Assembly: GCF_036826855.1 (NCBI RefSeq)
Contig: NZ_CP104578.1
Location: forward strand, 3,720,001-3,784,000
Origin: Streptomyces sp. SJL17-4
GTDB lineage: Bacteria > Actinomycetota > Actinomycetes > Streptomycetales > Streptomycetaceae
Direction of reading: 5' to 3'
Length of the DNA: 64,000 bases
Numbering within the stretch: position 1 is the stretch's first letter; each line of letters begins with the position of its first letter. Below are positions 28,661-37,038 of the stretch, one piece after another. The notes below the pieces were generated by a model that was not told where the DNA came from, did no database searches, and was given only the letters and a program-made list of their open reading frames with translations. Made by a program: the position numbers and the translations under genes.

Positions 28661-29311
28661 GTGACCAGCGAAAAGTTCGTTCTCTTCGATGTCGACGGCA
28701 CTCTTATGGACGCCGTCGCCAACCAGCGTCGCGTCTGGCACGAGTGGGCCGCGCGGTACGGGCTCGACGGGGACGAGGTGTACGCCGTCGCGCTCCGGAC
28801 GCGGCCGGTCGAGACGTTCGCCGCCGTGGTCCCGGGGCAGGACCCGGGCGAGTGCCTCGCCCTGCTCCACGAGCTGGAGGACGAGGACGTCCGTACCGGC
28901 TCCTACGCGGCCTTCGACGGAGCCGCCGAGCTGCTGAACGCGCTGCCGGCGGACCGGTGGGCGCTGGTGACGTCGAACTACGAGCACCGGGTGCGGGGAC
29001 GGTTCGAGCGGACCGGCCTTCCGATGCCGGGGCTGATCGTGGACGCGGCCTCGGTGACCGAGGGGAAGCCGTCACCGGCCCCGTACCTGCTCGCCGCCGA
29101 GAAGCTCGGCGCGGACCCGGGGGACTGCCTGGTGATCGAGGACGCGCCGTCCGGGGTCCGTTCCGGCCTGGCGGCCGGGATGACGGTCTGGACGGTCAAC
29201 ACCGAGACCCCGCACCCCGAGGCCCACCGACACTTCCGGTCCCTGGCGGAGGCCGCGCCCCACATCCTGGGTTCCGGCGCCGGTCACCCGGAGCCCATGA
29301 TGCGGGCATGA
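28661..29311 (+). CDS. HAD-superfamily phosphatase
   Basis: A 216-residue soluble phosphatase of the CbbY/phosphoglycolate-phosphatase-like subfamily. Motif I is FDVDGTLMD (nucleophile Asp and acid Asp), motif II is WALVTSNY, motif III Lys is in EGKPSPAPY, and motif IV is LVIEDAPSGVRSGLAAG. The alpha-helical cap lies at about 20-85. The likely substrate is a small phosphorylated sugar or polyol, not determinable here. The GTG follows the hexamer array. Its stop overlaps the start of the DinB gene (ATGA). Confidence 0.9.
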   Translation: MTSEKFVLFDVDGTLMDAVANQRRVWHEWAARYGLDGDEVYAVALRTRPVETFAAVVPGQDPGECLALLHELEDEDVRTGSYAAFDGAAELLNALPADRWALVTSNYEHRVRGRFERTGLPMPGLIVDAASVTEGKPSPAPYLLAAEKLGADPGDCLVIEDAPSGVRSGLAAGMTVWTVNTETPHPEAHRHFRSLAEAAPHILGSGAGHPEPMMRA

Positions 29312-29913
29312 AGATTCCCGACCGACGAATCGAACTGTTCACCGCCTCCGCCTCCAGCACCGCCTCCGCCTCCGGCACCGGCACCCGCACCACCCCCGGC
29401 ACCGACAGCGCGAGCCGGTTCAGCAGCCCCGCGACCGGCGACGAGAAGACCATGCTGGTGGCCATACTGGCCGCCCAGCGGGCCACCTTGCAGCTGAAGT
29501 GCTCCGGCCTAGAGGCGGAGTTGGCCGTTCGGTCCGTGCCCCCGTCGTCCCTTTCCCTGCTCGGCCTCGTCCGGCACCTCGCCGACGTGGAACGCCGCTG
29601 GTTCCGGGCGGTGCTCGCCGGGCACGACGTCGAGCTGCGCTTCTCCTCCGCCGAGGCGCCCGAGGGCGACTTCGACGGCTCCGCCCCCGACCCCGAGACC
29701 GTCGCGGAGTCCTGGGCCGCCTGGGACGCCGAAGTCGCCTTCGCGGAATCCTTCGCCGCCGAGGCTCCGCACCTCGATGTCGAGGGGCACGACGCGTGGC
29801 GGGGGGCGGTCTCCCTGCGCTGGGTGCTCATCCACATGATCGAGGAGTACGCCCGTCACAACGGCCACGCCGACCTGATCCGCGAACGGATCGACGGAGC
29901 GGTCGGACTGTGA
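29308..29913 (+). CDS. DinB/DUF664-family protein
   Basis: The 201-residue protein has a Ser/Thr/Ala-rich, probably disordered N-terminus (about 10-45). A DUF664 four-helix bundle follows, with the metal-site residues RHLADVERRWF near 87 and HMIEEYARHNGHADLIRERIDG near the C-terminus. It is overlapped by the HAD gene (ATGA) and so co-translated. The substrate is unknown; a mycothiol-dependent transferase is one possibility by family. Confidence 0.85.
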   Translation: MKIPDRRIELFTASASSTASASGTGTRTTPGTDSASRFSSPATGDEKTMLVAILAAQRATLQLKCSGLEAELAVRSVPPSSLSLLGLVRHLADVERRWFRAVLAGHDVELRFSSAEAPEGDFDGSAPDPETVAESWAAWDAEVAFAESFAAEAPHLDVEGHDAWRGAVSLRWVLIHMIEEYARHNGHADLIRERIDGAVGL

Positions 29914-29967
29914 GCCCCGGGGGCGCCCCCGGGGCGCCGGCCCGGAAGCTGCACAGAAGGGCGCGAC

Positions 29968-30032
29968 TTGAACATGTTCAAACTCCGTGCCAGGGTACGA
30001 CGTGGGTTCCTGAGTCCAGAGTCCAGAGTCCA
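29968..30032. promoter_or_regulatory. Perfect 14-bp palindrome and triple heptamer upstream of a lipoprotein gene
   Basis: TTGAACATGTTCAA (29968-29981) is a perfect palindrome, typical in size and symmetry of a repressor operator. It is followed by three head-to-tail copies of GAGTCCA (30012-30032). Both lie in the 164-bp gap before the lipoprotein gene and are candidates for its control. Confidence 0.5.
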
Positions 30033-30077
30033 CAGGTCGCGACGCACGCGACCCCCGGAACCCGCTAGGGGTGGAGT

Positions 30078-30521
30078 GTGTTGCGTTACCGTCCTACCGC
30101 GCTGGTCCTGCTCGCCATGGCCCTCGCCCTCACGGCCTGCGGCAGGCTTTACGACCTGCCGCCGCCCGAAGGCGAACCGCTCGAACTGAAGCGGGCCGAA
30201 CTCGCGACCACGTGGACCGATTTCCAGGACGGCACCCTCACGCTGAAGCAGGACGGGACGTTCGTCGCCGACAACGTCTGCATCGCCTTCGGCTGGGAAG
30301 AGGATCTGACCCAGTCCGGAAAAGGCACCTGGGAACAGAGCACCTACAAGAAGCAGAGCTTCCTCACCATCACCTTCGACACCGCGCACCCCGAAACGGG
30401 AGAGCGGGAGCCCGATTCCTTCGCCCTCATAAGGACACGCAGTGAACTGAAGCTCTGGGCCGCCGTCGGCGATCCGGACCACGATCACCCCCACTGCATC
30501 CTGATCAGACCGGCGAACTGA
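30078..30521 (+). CDS. Small lipoprotein of unknown function
   Basis: The 147-residue precursor has a lipoprotein signal with lipobox LTAC (Cys near residue 21), so it is anchored outside the membrane. The mature part is about 125 residues with a pattern of beta strands (TTWTDFQDGTLTLKQDGTFVADN) and a single Cys pair possibility. It resembles no family I can name. The start is GTG. It lies between the palindrome/heptamer region and the kinase gene. Confidence 0.7.
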   Translation: MLRYRPTALVLLAMALALTACGRLYDLPPPEGEPLELKRAELATTWTDFQDGTLTLKQDGTFVADNVCIAFGWEEDLTQSGKGTWEQSTYKKQSFLTITFDTAHPETGEREPDSFALIRTRSELKLWAAVGDPDHDHPHCILIRPAN

Positions 30522-30593
30522 CCCCGCCACCGCGCGGCCGGGCGACCCCTCTGGACGCCCAACTGGCGTCTCCCTCACGTAACCTGAGAAACA

Positions 30594-30622
30594 TTCAGAT
30601 CTCAGAAGTGCTCGGCTACTGT
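30594..30622 (+). promoter_or_regulatory. Probable promoter for a leaderless kinase mRNA
   Basis: TTCAGA (30594-30599), a 17-bp spacer and TACTGT (30617-30622) form a plausible vegetative promoter. Its expected transcription start falls at or next to the A of ATG 30630. No Shine-Dalgarno precedes that ATG, so the kinase mRNA is probably leaderless. Confidence 0.55.
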
Positions 30623-30629
30623 GTGGCTC

Positions 30630-32774
30630 ATGCAGGGGGAACTGGAAAACAACTCAAAGTCGGACAGTCTGGACGGCAGTGGGGCCATGCCGCTGGAACC
30701 GGGTGATCCCCGGCAGATCGGCGCGTTCAGGCTGCTCGGGGTCCTCGGGTCCGGTGGGATGGGGCGGGTCTATCTCGGTGCCGTGCCGGGGAAGTTCGCC
30801 GCAGTGAAGCGGGTTCTTCCCGTGCTCGCCGAAGACGCCGACTTCCTCAGCCACTTCGGCCACGAGCTCGACAACCTCTCCCGGCTCCCCGCCGGTGCCA
30901 ACACCAAGTTGCTCGCCAGCGACCGCACGGCCAAGCCGCCGTGGTTCGCCACCGAGTACATCCCGGGCATCACCCTCAACGAGGCCATCCGGCTGCACGG
31001 CGGCCCCCTCCCCGGCCCCGCCCTCTGGCGGCTCCTCCGCGAGGCCGCCGCCGGGCTCGGGGTCGTCCACGGCGCCGACATGGTGCACCGCGACCTCAAG
31101 CCCTCCAACGTCATGCTCACCTCCTCCGGCCTCTCCCTCATCGACTTCGGCGTCGCCCGCGCCGCCGACCAGAGCCGTCTCACCAAGACCGGCATGGTCA
31201 TCGGCACCCCCGCCTACATGGCCCCCGAGCAGGCCGTCGCCGACCGCCAACTCACCGGCGCCGCCGATGTCTTCGCCCTCGGCAGCCTCCTCCTCTACGC
31301 GGCGAACGGACGCCCTCCCTTCGGCGACGGCTCCGGCCCCGACCTGCTCTACCGCGTCGTCCACGCCGAGCCCGAGTTCGGCCGGCTCACCGAGACGGAG
31401 CCCGAGCTCGCCGACCTCATCCGGACCTGTCTCGCCAAGGCCCCGGGGGACCGCCCCACGGCCGCCGAGCTCGTCGAGCGCGCAACCGAGCACATCGCCC
31501 AGCGCACCGCCGAGCGCGCCGCCGCGCAGGCCGCCGAGCGCGCCCATGACCCCGCCGACGACCACGCCGCAGGCGCCGCCCTCTGGCCCTCCGCCGTCGG
31601 TGAACGCATAGCCGAGCGGGCCGCCTTCGCCGCCGAGCCGCCCACCGCCGAGCATCTGGCGGAGCTCGCGAAGGCCGAGTCCGCCGAATCCGCCGAAGCC
31701 GCCGAGGACGCCGAGGACGCCAAGTCCGCCAAGGACGTCGCCACCGCCTCCCTCACCCCGCAGGCGGGCTCGAAGGAGCCCGCGACCGCCTCGCCCGATC
31801 CCCTCGCCGTCACCGGCTCCGCCGTCCGTGGCCCGCGCGAGAAGCGGCGCAACCGCTTCGTCATGCTCGCCGTGCCGGTCGTCGTGGCCACCGGCACCAC
31901 CCTGACCGTCGCCCTTGGCCCGTACGAGATCGGCCGCCTCGGCGCCTCCCCGGGCCCCTCCTCCTCGGCACCGTCCGGCGTGGCCTCGCAGCCGGCGAAC
32001 GTACCGCCGGGGTCGACCACTCCCGGCTCTCCGTCCGGCAAGACCCCGCCCGGCTCCAAGCCGCCGTCGTCCAAGCCGCCGGGCGGCACCTCACCCGGCG
32101 CACCGCCCCCGTCCGCCAACGGCGGTGCCGGTGGCGACGTGGGCGGCACCGGCACCCAGCCCGGGGGCAGCGGCTCCGGCTCCGGCAGTGGTTCCGGCTC
32201 CGGCTCCGGCGGCGGGTCCACATCAGACCCGTCCGGCGGCGGCGACGGTGACGGCGGCGGCTCCAACCCCACCACCCCCTCCGGTGGCGGCACCACGACC
32301 CGTCCCGCCCCCCGCCCCACGACCACGAAGCCGGCGCCCCCGCCGTCCACCGGCGGCGGCTCGTCGACCTCGGGGACGTACTCCCTGCAGAACGTCTCCA
32401 GCGGCGAGTGCCTGGCGGAGAACGACGCGGGCTACGCCCTCCTGGTCGACACGTACGAGTGCGGCTCCAAGCCCACGAACGGCGGCTACCTCGCCTACTC
32501 CTGGACCTACTCCCCCGGTGCGAACGGCACCTTCCGCCTCATCGCCAAGGTCTCCGGGAAGTGCCTGGCCCGGTCGAGCTCCACCGTCGCCGTCGCCGCC
32601 TGCGACGGAACCGCTGCCCAGTCCTGGAAGGTCGGCACTTCGACGTCCGCCGGGCGGACCATCCAGAACGTGGAGAACGGCTGGTGCCTGATCCCCGGAC
32701 CGCCGTTCACGATGACGTACACCTGCAACCCGGGGGACCGCGCGCACCTCTGGCGGAACATCTCAGCCCGCTGA
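30630..32774 (+). CDS. Receptor-type Ser/Thr protein kinase with extracellular ricin-like lectin domain
   Basis: The 714-residue protein has an intracellular Hanks-type kinase domain (about 30-290) with GSGGMGRVYLG, K60 (AAVKRV), HRDLKPSN at 153-160, DFG at 172-174 and MAPE. An Ala/Glu-rich juxtamembrane stretch follows, then one transmembrane helix (about 409-430) and a Pro/Ser/Gly-rich linker with an (SG)n run. It ends in a ricin B-type beta-trefoil domain (about 580-714, YSLQNVSSGECLAENDAG, GKCLARSS). It should sense extracellular carbohydrate or wall material. ATG 30630 is chosen from promoter spacing; ATG 30687 is an alternative. Confidence 0.88.
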   Translation: MQGELENNSKSDSLDGSGAMPLEPGDPRQIGAFRLLGVLGSGGMGRVYLGAVPGKFAAVKRVLPVLAEDADFLSHFGHELDNLSRLPAGANTKLLASDRTAKPPWFATEYIPGITLNEAIRLHGGPLPGPALWRLLREAAAGLGVVHGADMVHRDLKPSNVMLTSSGLSLIDFGVARAADQSRLTKTGMVIGTPAYMAPEQAVADRQLTGAADVFALGSLLLYAANGRPPFGDGSGPDLLYRVVHAEPEFGRLTETEPELADLIRTCLAKAPGDRPTAAELVERATEHIAQRTAERAAAQAAERAHDPADDHAAGAALWPSAVGERIAERAAFAAEPPTAEHLAELAKAESAESAEAAEDAEDAKSAKDVATASLTPQAGSKEPATASPDPLAVTGSAVRGPREKRRNRFVMLAVPVVVATGTTLTVALGPYEIGRLGASPGPSSSAPSGVASQPANVPPGSTTPGSPSGKTPPGSKPPSSKPPGGTSPGAPPPSANGGAGGDVGGTGTQPGGSGSGSGSGSGSGSGGGSTSDPSGGGDGDGGGSNPTTPSGGGTTTRPAPRPTTTKPAPPPSTGGGSSTSGTYSLQNVSSGECLAENDAGYALLVDTYECGSKPTNGGYLAYSWTYSPGANGTFRLIAKVSGKCLARSSSTVAVAACDGTAAQSWKVGTSTSAGRTIQNVENGWCLIPGPPFTMTYTCNPGDRAHLWRNISAR

Positions 32775-33194
32775 ACGCGGCACCCCGAACACGGGGACGG
32801 TGACGCCCCCGCCCCCGCCCCCGCCCCCGTCGCCCTCCCTCCGGAAAGCGACCTCCAGCTCCATCCCGATCCGGAGGTCGCCCTCCGGCACTCCCACGAC
32901 CTCCGTCATCATGCGCGGCCCCTCCGCCAGGTCCACGACCGCCGCCACGTACGGGACGCGCTCGCCGAAGGGCGGGAGGTCGTTCCGGTGGACGACCGAC
33001 CAGGTGTAGAGGGTGGCCCGGCCGCTCGCCCGCTCCCAGGTCACGTCCTCGCTCCAGCAGTGCGGGCAGAACTCGCGCGGGTAGTGGTGGACGCGGTCGC
33101 AGGCCGCGCAGCGGCGCAGAAGGAGGCGGCCTTCGCTCGCCGCGTCCCAGTACGGGCGGGTGAAGACGTCGATGTCGGGGTCGGCGGCCGTCAC
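32763..33194 (-). CDS. Zn-ribbon/OB-fold (DUF35) acyl-CoA-associated protein
   Basis: The 143-residue protein has a rubredoxin-like zinc ribbon CAACDRVHHYPREFCPHC (C-x2-C-x11-C-x2-C, about 28-45) followed by an OB fold (ATLYTWSVVHRNDLPPFGERVPYVAAVVDL). DUF35 proteins bind acyl-CoA and partner thiolases or MaoC hydratases in lipid and steroid catabolism. A poly-Gly run interrupts the tail. Its GTG overlaps the DoxX stop (GTGA). The pair lies under a CTGACG-type operator shared with other acyl-CoA genes in the window. Its 3' end overlaps the kinase gene by 12 bp. Confidence 0.85.
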   Translation of the reverse strand: MTAADPDIDVFTRPYWDAASEGRLLLRRCAACDRVHHYPREFCPHCWSEDVTWERASGRATLYTWSVVHRNDLPPFGERVPYVAAVVDLAEGPRMMTEVVGVPEGDLRIGMELEVAFRREGDGGGGGGGGVTVPVFGVPRSAG

Positions 33195-33643
33195 AGGAAC
33201 AGTCCGATCGCCGCGTCGAGGGACCAGGTCTGCCAGGACATGGCGAGGAGGGCGACGAGGGAGATGAGCGCCATCATCGCGTTCTGCCCCTGCTCGGCCC
33301 AGTCGTGGATCATGAGGACGAGGTAGAGAAGGTTGAGGAGCAGGCCGCCGATCAGGGCGACCGGGGTCAGGAAGCCGACCACCAGGCCGAGCCCGAGGGC
33401 CAGTTCGGCGTAGACGACGACGTACGCCATGAGCTTGGGGCGCGGTGCGACGACCGTCTCGAAGCCCTTCCTGACCGGCGGCCACTTGTGCTTGCCCGCC
33501 ACGTCGGCGGCCCAGGCGATGCCCGTGCCGCGCTCGAACCAGCCCTTCCTGTCCTTGTGGCGCCAGCTCTCCAGCCACCACAGGCCGAGGCCGATGCGGA
33601 GGACGGCGAGCCATTCGGCGCCGGTGAGCCAGACGGTCTGCAT
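33191..33643 (-). CDS. DoxX-family membrane protein
   Basis: A 150-residue integral membrane protein with about four helices, matching DoxX/DoxD-type proteins (AVLRIGLGLWWLESW, YAELALGLGLVVGFLTPVALIGGLLLNLLYLVLM). Such proteins are linked to thiosulfate:quinone oxidation or redox balance; the specific role here is unknown. ATG 33643 follows GGGAGAGGGAG; an in-frame extension to 33670 is less likely. It is the first gene of a two-gene operon with the DUF35 protein. Confidence 0.82.
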   Translation of the reverse strand: MQTVWLTGAEWLAVLRIGLGLWWLESWRHKDRKGWFERGTGIAWAADVAGKHKWPPVRKGFETVVAPRPKLMAYVVVYAELALGLGLVVGFLTPVALIGGLLLNLLYLVLMIHDWAEQGQNAMMALISLVALLAMSWQTWSLDAAIGLFL

Positions 33644-33675
33644 GCGCGCGCTCCCTCTCCCGGGACACACTGGAT

Positions 33676-33690
33676 CTGACGGTACGTCAG
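33676..33690. promoter_or_regulatory. CTGACG-type 15-bp operator, site 1
   Basis: CTGACGGTACGTCAG has perfect 6-bp arms around GTA and lies 32 bp upstream of the DoxX/DUF35 start. It matches sites at 37.05, 44.19, 51.41, 56.59 and 56.67 kb. It could also affect the divergent flavoprotein gene. Confidence 0.75.
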
Positions 33691-33825
33691 TTCAGCGCAG
33701 CCCCGCCTCTCGCGCAAGGGGCGGGCCCTCCTCGATCCAGGGCGCCGGTCGGCGTGACCGATTCGCAACCGAAATCCCTCTTGACCGAGACCCACAGCGT
33801 GTACACGTCATTACGCTCAGCCTTC

Positions 33826-34989
33826 ATGGCCACCACCCCCCTTGCACTCTCTTCACAGGCTGACCACCCCGTGTACGTCATCGGCGCGGGCCCCGGCGGG
33901 CTCGCCGTCGCCGCCGCCCTGCGCGCGCGGGGCGTCCGGGCGGTCGTCCTGGAGAAGTCCGACGCCGTCGGCGCCTCATGGCGCGCCCACTACGACCGGC
34001 TGCGGCTGCACACCACCCGGCGGCTCTCCGCCCTCCCCGGACTCGCGATACCCCGCTCCTTCGGACGCTGGGTCGCCCGCGCGGACGTGGTGCGCTACCT
34101 GGAGAAATACGCGGAGAAGCACGAGCTGGAGATCGTGACGGGCGTCGAGGTCTTCCGTATCGACCGGGCCGGGGCCGACTGGGTCCTGCACGCGACCGGC
34201 GGGCGCCGGCTCACCGGGCGGGCGGTCGTCGTGGCCACCGGCTACAACCACACCCCGCGCCTGCCCGACTGGCCCGGCCGCGACGCGTACAAGGGCCGGC
34301 TCGACCACGCCCGGACCTACCGCAACCCGGAGCCGTACGCCGGGAAGGACGTCCTCGTCGTCGGCATCGGCAACACCGGTGCCGAGATCGCCGCCGACCT
34401 CGCCGACGGCGGAGCCGGCCGGGTGCGGCTCGCCGTGCGGACCGTCCCGCACATCGTGAAGCGCACCACCGCCGGCTGGCCCGCGCAGCGCTCCGGCATC
34501 CTGGTCCGCCGCCTGCCGACCGGTCTCGTCGACCGGCTGGGCGCCCTCGCGGCCCGGGTCGGGACGCCGGACCTCTCGGCGTACGGGCTCCCCCGGCCCG
34601 ACAAGGGCCTCGCCACACGCCAGCGCGAGGGTGCGATTCCGGTGCAGGACGTGGGCCTGGTCGACGCGGTGCGGGCGGGGAAGGTCGAGGTCGTCGCGGC
34701 CGTGGAGGCCTTCGAGGACGGCGAGGTGCTCCTCGCGGACGGCACCCGGATCACCCCGGACGCGGTGATCGCGGCGACCGGCTACCGGCGCGCCCTGGAG
34801 TCGCTCGTCGGGCATCTGGACGTGCTCGACGGGCGCGGGCATCCGGTGGTGCACGGGGCGCGCTGCCCGTCCGGGGCGCCGGGGCTGTACTTCACGGGGT
34901 TCACGAACCCGATCAGCGGGATGTTCCGCGAGCTGGCGATCGACGCGGAGAAGATCGCCCGGCGGATCTCTCGGCGGAAGGCGCGGTGA
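33826..34989 (+). CDS. FAD/NAD(P)-dependent oxidoreductase (flavin monooxygenase-like)
   Basis: The 387-residue enzyme has an FAD-binding GAGPGGLAVAAALRARG near residue 20 and the ATGYN motif (VVVATGYNHTPRLPDW). A second Rossmann motif VVGIGNTGAEIAADLADG binds NAD(P). The C-terminal FTGFTNPISGMFRELAIDA is typical of single-component flavin monooxygenases such as the CzcO/YUCCA-like group. The substrate is unknown. ATG 33826 is preferred since GTG 33754 lies in the promoter region. The stop codon falls inside the first unit of a 46-bp tandem repeat. Confidence 0.85.
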   Translation: MATTPLALSSQADHPVYVIGAGPGGLAVAAALRARGVRAVVLEKSDAVGASWRAHYDRLRLHTTRRLSALPGLAIPRSFGRWVARADVVRYLEKYAEKHELEIVTGVEVFRIDRAGADWVLHATGGRRLTGRAVVVATGYNHTPRLPDWPGRDAYKGRLDHARTYRNPEPYAGKDVLVVGIGNTGAEIAADLADGGAGRVRLAVRTVPHIVKRTTAGWPAQRSGILVRRLPTGLVDRLGALAARVGTPDLSAYGLPRPDKGLATRQREGAIPVQDVGLVDAVRAGKVEVVAAVEAFEDGEVLLADGTRITPDAVIAATGYRRALESLVGHLDVLDGRGHPVVHGARCPSGAPGLYFTGFTNPISGMFRELAIDAEKIARRISRRKAR

Positions 34990-35124
34990 CCCGACGGGGA
35001 TCGTGCGGCTGATCGCCCGCCGGATCGCGCGGTGACCCGACGGGAATCGTGCGCCAGATCGCCCGCCAGATCGCGCGGTGACCCGACGGGGATCGTGCGC
35101 CAGATCGCCCGCCGGATCGCGCCG
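34987..35124. repeat. Three tandem 46-bp repeats beginning at a stop codon
   Basis: Three near-identical 46-bp units (34987, 35033, 35079), each starting TGACCCGACGGG and ending with GATCGCGCSG, follow the flavoprotein gene. The stop codon is the first three bases of unit 1, and the preceding coding DNA (GATCGCCCGGCGGATC) looks like a decayed fourth unit. The unit length is not a multiple of three. Confidence 0.85.
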
Positions 35125-35177
35125 TGACCTCACCCAGACACACCGGCGGCGGCCCCCCACTGGTCCCGGGGACGGGA

Positions 35178-36866
35178 TCAGAACGTGGTGATGCCCTTCC
35201 AGCCCCGGCCGATCTGCACCCGGGACTTCAGGCCGCCCTTGCCGTCGCCGTCGTAGCGCCACAGGGCGCCGGCGGTGTCGGTGGCGATGGTGTCGGGCAC
35301 GCCGTCGCCCGTCAGGTCGCCCGCACCCGTCAGGTGCAGGGTCTTCCAGCCCTGGCCGATCTTGGATCGGGCGCCCCGCTCGTAGCGGTAGAGGTCCCCG
35401 GCCGGGGTCTGCCCGAGGTAGCTCTGGTAGCCGCCCGCCGTGACCGCGCCGACGCCCGTCAGGCGGTAGCCGGTGTAGCCGTGGCCGGTCTTCTGGCGGG
35501 TCTGCAGGCCGCCGCGGCCGTTGCCCGCGTACTGCCAGAGGGCGCCCGAGGGGTCGGTGGCCAGGACGTCCGGGAAGCCGTCGCCCGTCAGGTCGCCCAC
35601 TCCGGTGAGCCTGAGATCCTTCCAGCCGGTGCCGATCTTCACCTTCGCCGCGAAACGGCCGTCCGCTGTCCCGTCGAGCCGCCAGAGGACGCCGGCGGCG
35701 TCCTGTGCGAGGGCGTCGGGGCGGCCGTCGGCGTTGAGGTCTCCGGCGGCGGTGAGGCGGTAGCCCTTCCAGCCCCAGCCGATCTTCACCCGGGGCTTGA
35801 GGGCGCCCGTTCCGTTGCCGTCGTAGCGCCAGAGGACGCCCTCGCCGTCCAGGGCCAGGACGTCGGCGCGGCCGTCGCCGGTGTAGTCGCGGCGGAAGGT
35901 GCCGTGGGGGTTCCAGCCGCGCGGGGTGACCCAGGAGAGGTCGGAGGCGGTGGTGTCGGGGGCCGAGAGGATCTTGGGGGTGCTGCCGGGAGCGGTGGCG
36001 CTGCTGACGGTCGCCTGCTGCTCCGTGCCCCCGGAGATGTACGCGACCTGGGAGCCGTCCGGGGACCACTCGGGGAACATGACGTTCTTCCCCTTGGAGA
36101 GGGAGTACTCGCTGCCGCTGCTCAGGACGCGGGCGCGGACGTCCACCGCGCCGTCGACATAGGCCGCGAAGGTGATCCGCTCGGCGTTCGGCGAGAACGT
36201 CGGGTGCAGGCCGTAGGTGACGAGCTTCGGGGCGCCGCCCACACGCGGGTCCCAGATCTGGACGGTGCTGCCGCGCAGGAAGGTGATGCGCCCGTCCCAG
36301 GCCACGTCGACCTGACCGTCCCAGGTCCGCTCGGGGGAGGCGAAGACGTAGCCGAGGCCGGTGCCGTCGAGGTTGACCCGCATGATGCGCAGGCGGTCGT
36401 GGCCCGGCTTGACACCGAAGCTCAGGTAGAGCTGTTTGCCGTCAGGGGTCCAGTCGAGGCCGGTGAGCCAGCCGTCCGGCTCATCGATGTCCATGCGGAC
36501 GGGGCGCGCGTTGCGGCCGTCGGCGTCGGCGACCCAGATGTCGCCGTAGCCGTCGTTGTTGATGAAGGCGATGCGCAGGCCGTCGGGCGAGTAGGTGACG
36601 CCGCTGATCTGGGCCCTCGTCAGGCCCGGGCCGCTGGGTACGAGTGTGCGCCGGTCGGTGCCGTCGGCGTTGACCGTGACGATGGTGCTGTGGCGGACGC
36701 CGTCGACGTCCTTGTACTCGGTGAAGACCACGCGGGGCTTCGGCGCACTCCCGGCGGCCTGGGCCGGTGCCGTCGTGACCGCGGTGAGCGCGGCGGAGGA
36801 GGCGAGGACGGCCAGGGCGGATCCGAGGGCGCGGCGGCGCCCCCGGATGCGGGTGGAACGGGTCAA
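35178..36866 (-). CDS. Secreted TolB-like propeller plus FG-GAP repeat protein
   Basis: The 562-residue secreted protein has a signal peptide ending APAQAAG (about residue 39). A TolB/PD40-like beta-propeller follows (about 45-330), with repeats such as YSPDGLRIAFINNDGYGDIWVADADG and WTPDGKQLYLSF. FG-GAP/VCBS repeats run to the C-terminus (GDGRADVLALDGEGVLWRYDG and similar). I chose TTG 36866 because it begins the charged signal-peptide region and follows CTGGGGGACC, like the leaders of its two relatives; a longer in-frame start at 37016 would run through the promoter. CGTACAACC lies 89 nt upstream (36947-36955). Confidence 0.8.
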   Translation of the reverse strand: MTRSTRIRGRRRALGSALAVLASSAALTAVTTAPAQAAGSAPKPRVVFTEYKDVDGVRHSTIVTVNADGTDRRTLVPSGPGLTRAQISGVTYSPDGLRIAFINNDGYGDIWVADADGRNARPVRMDIDEPDGWLTGLDWTPDGKQLYLSFGVKPGHDRLRIMRVNLDGTGLGYVFASPERTWDGQVDVAWDGRITFLRGSTVQIWDPRVGGAPKLVTYGLHPTFSPNAERITFAAYVDGAVDVRARVLSSGSEYSLSKGKNVMFPEWSPDGSQVAYISGGTEQQATVSSATAPGSTPKILSAPDTTASDLSWVTPRGWNPHGTFRRDYTGDGRADVLALDGEGVLWRYDGNGTGALKPRVKIGWGWKGYRLTAAGDLNADGRPDALAQDAAGVLWRLDGTADGRFAAKVKIGTGWKDLRLTGVGDLTGDGFPDVLATDPSGALWQYAGNGRGGLQTRQKTGHGYTGYRLTGVGAVTAGGYQSYLGQTPAGDLYRYERGARSKIGQGWKTLHLTGAGDLTGDGVPDTIATDTAGALWRYDGDGKGGLKSRVQIGRGWKGITTF

Positions 36867-36910
36867 GTGGTCCCCCAGAACGAACGGATGTCGTCGGACG
36901 CGGTCGGTCA

Positions 36911-36955
36911 CGTCGTCCGGGAGTACGACGGTCCGCCCTGTCGAAGGGTTGTACG
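36911..36955 (-). promoter_or_regulatory. CGTACAACC element and hairpin upstream of the third FG-GAP gene
   Basis: Read on the minus strand, GGCGTACAACCCTTCG matches the element before FG-GAP paralogue 2 (GGCGTACAACCGTTCG). It is followed by a CGTCGT/ACGACG stem at 36911-36930. The position, about 89 nt before the start, is close to the 83 nt seen in the two paralogues. Confidence 0.5.
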
Positions 36956-37038
36956 CCGTCGCGGTATCCGTTCTGCCGGCCGCACAGCCGCCCCTCTCGC
37001 ACACCCACCGCCGCACAGCCGCACCCTCACACCTATTC

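Noticed and set aside
28155..28664. A 169-codon Pro/Arg/His-rich frame in the 28.1-28.7 kb gap
   Set aside because: It runs through an inverted repeat and a hexamer array, has no ribosome site and overlaps the HAD start; composition is that of non-coding GC-rich DNA.
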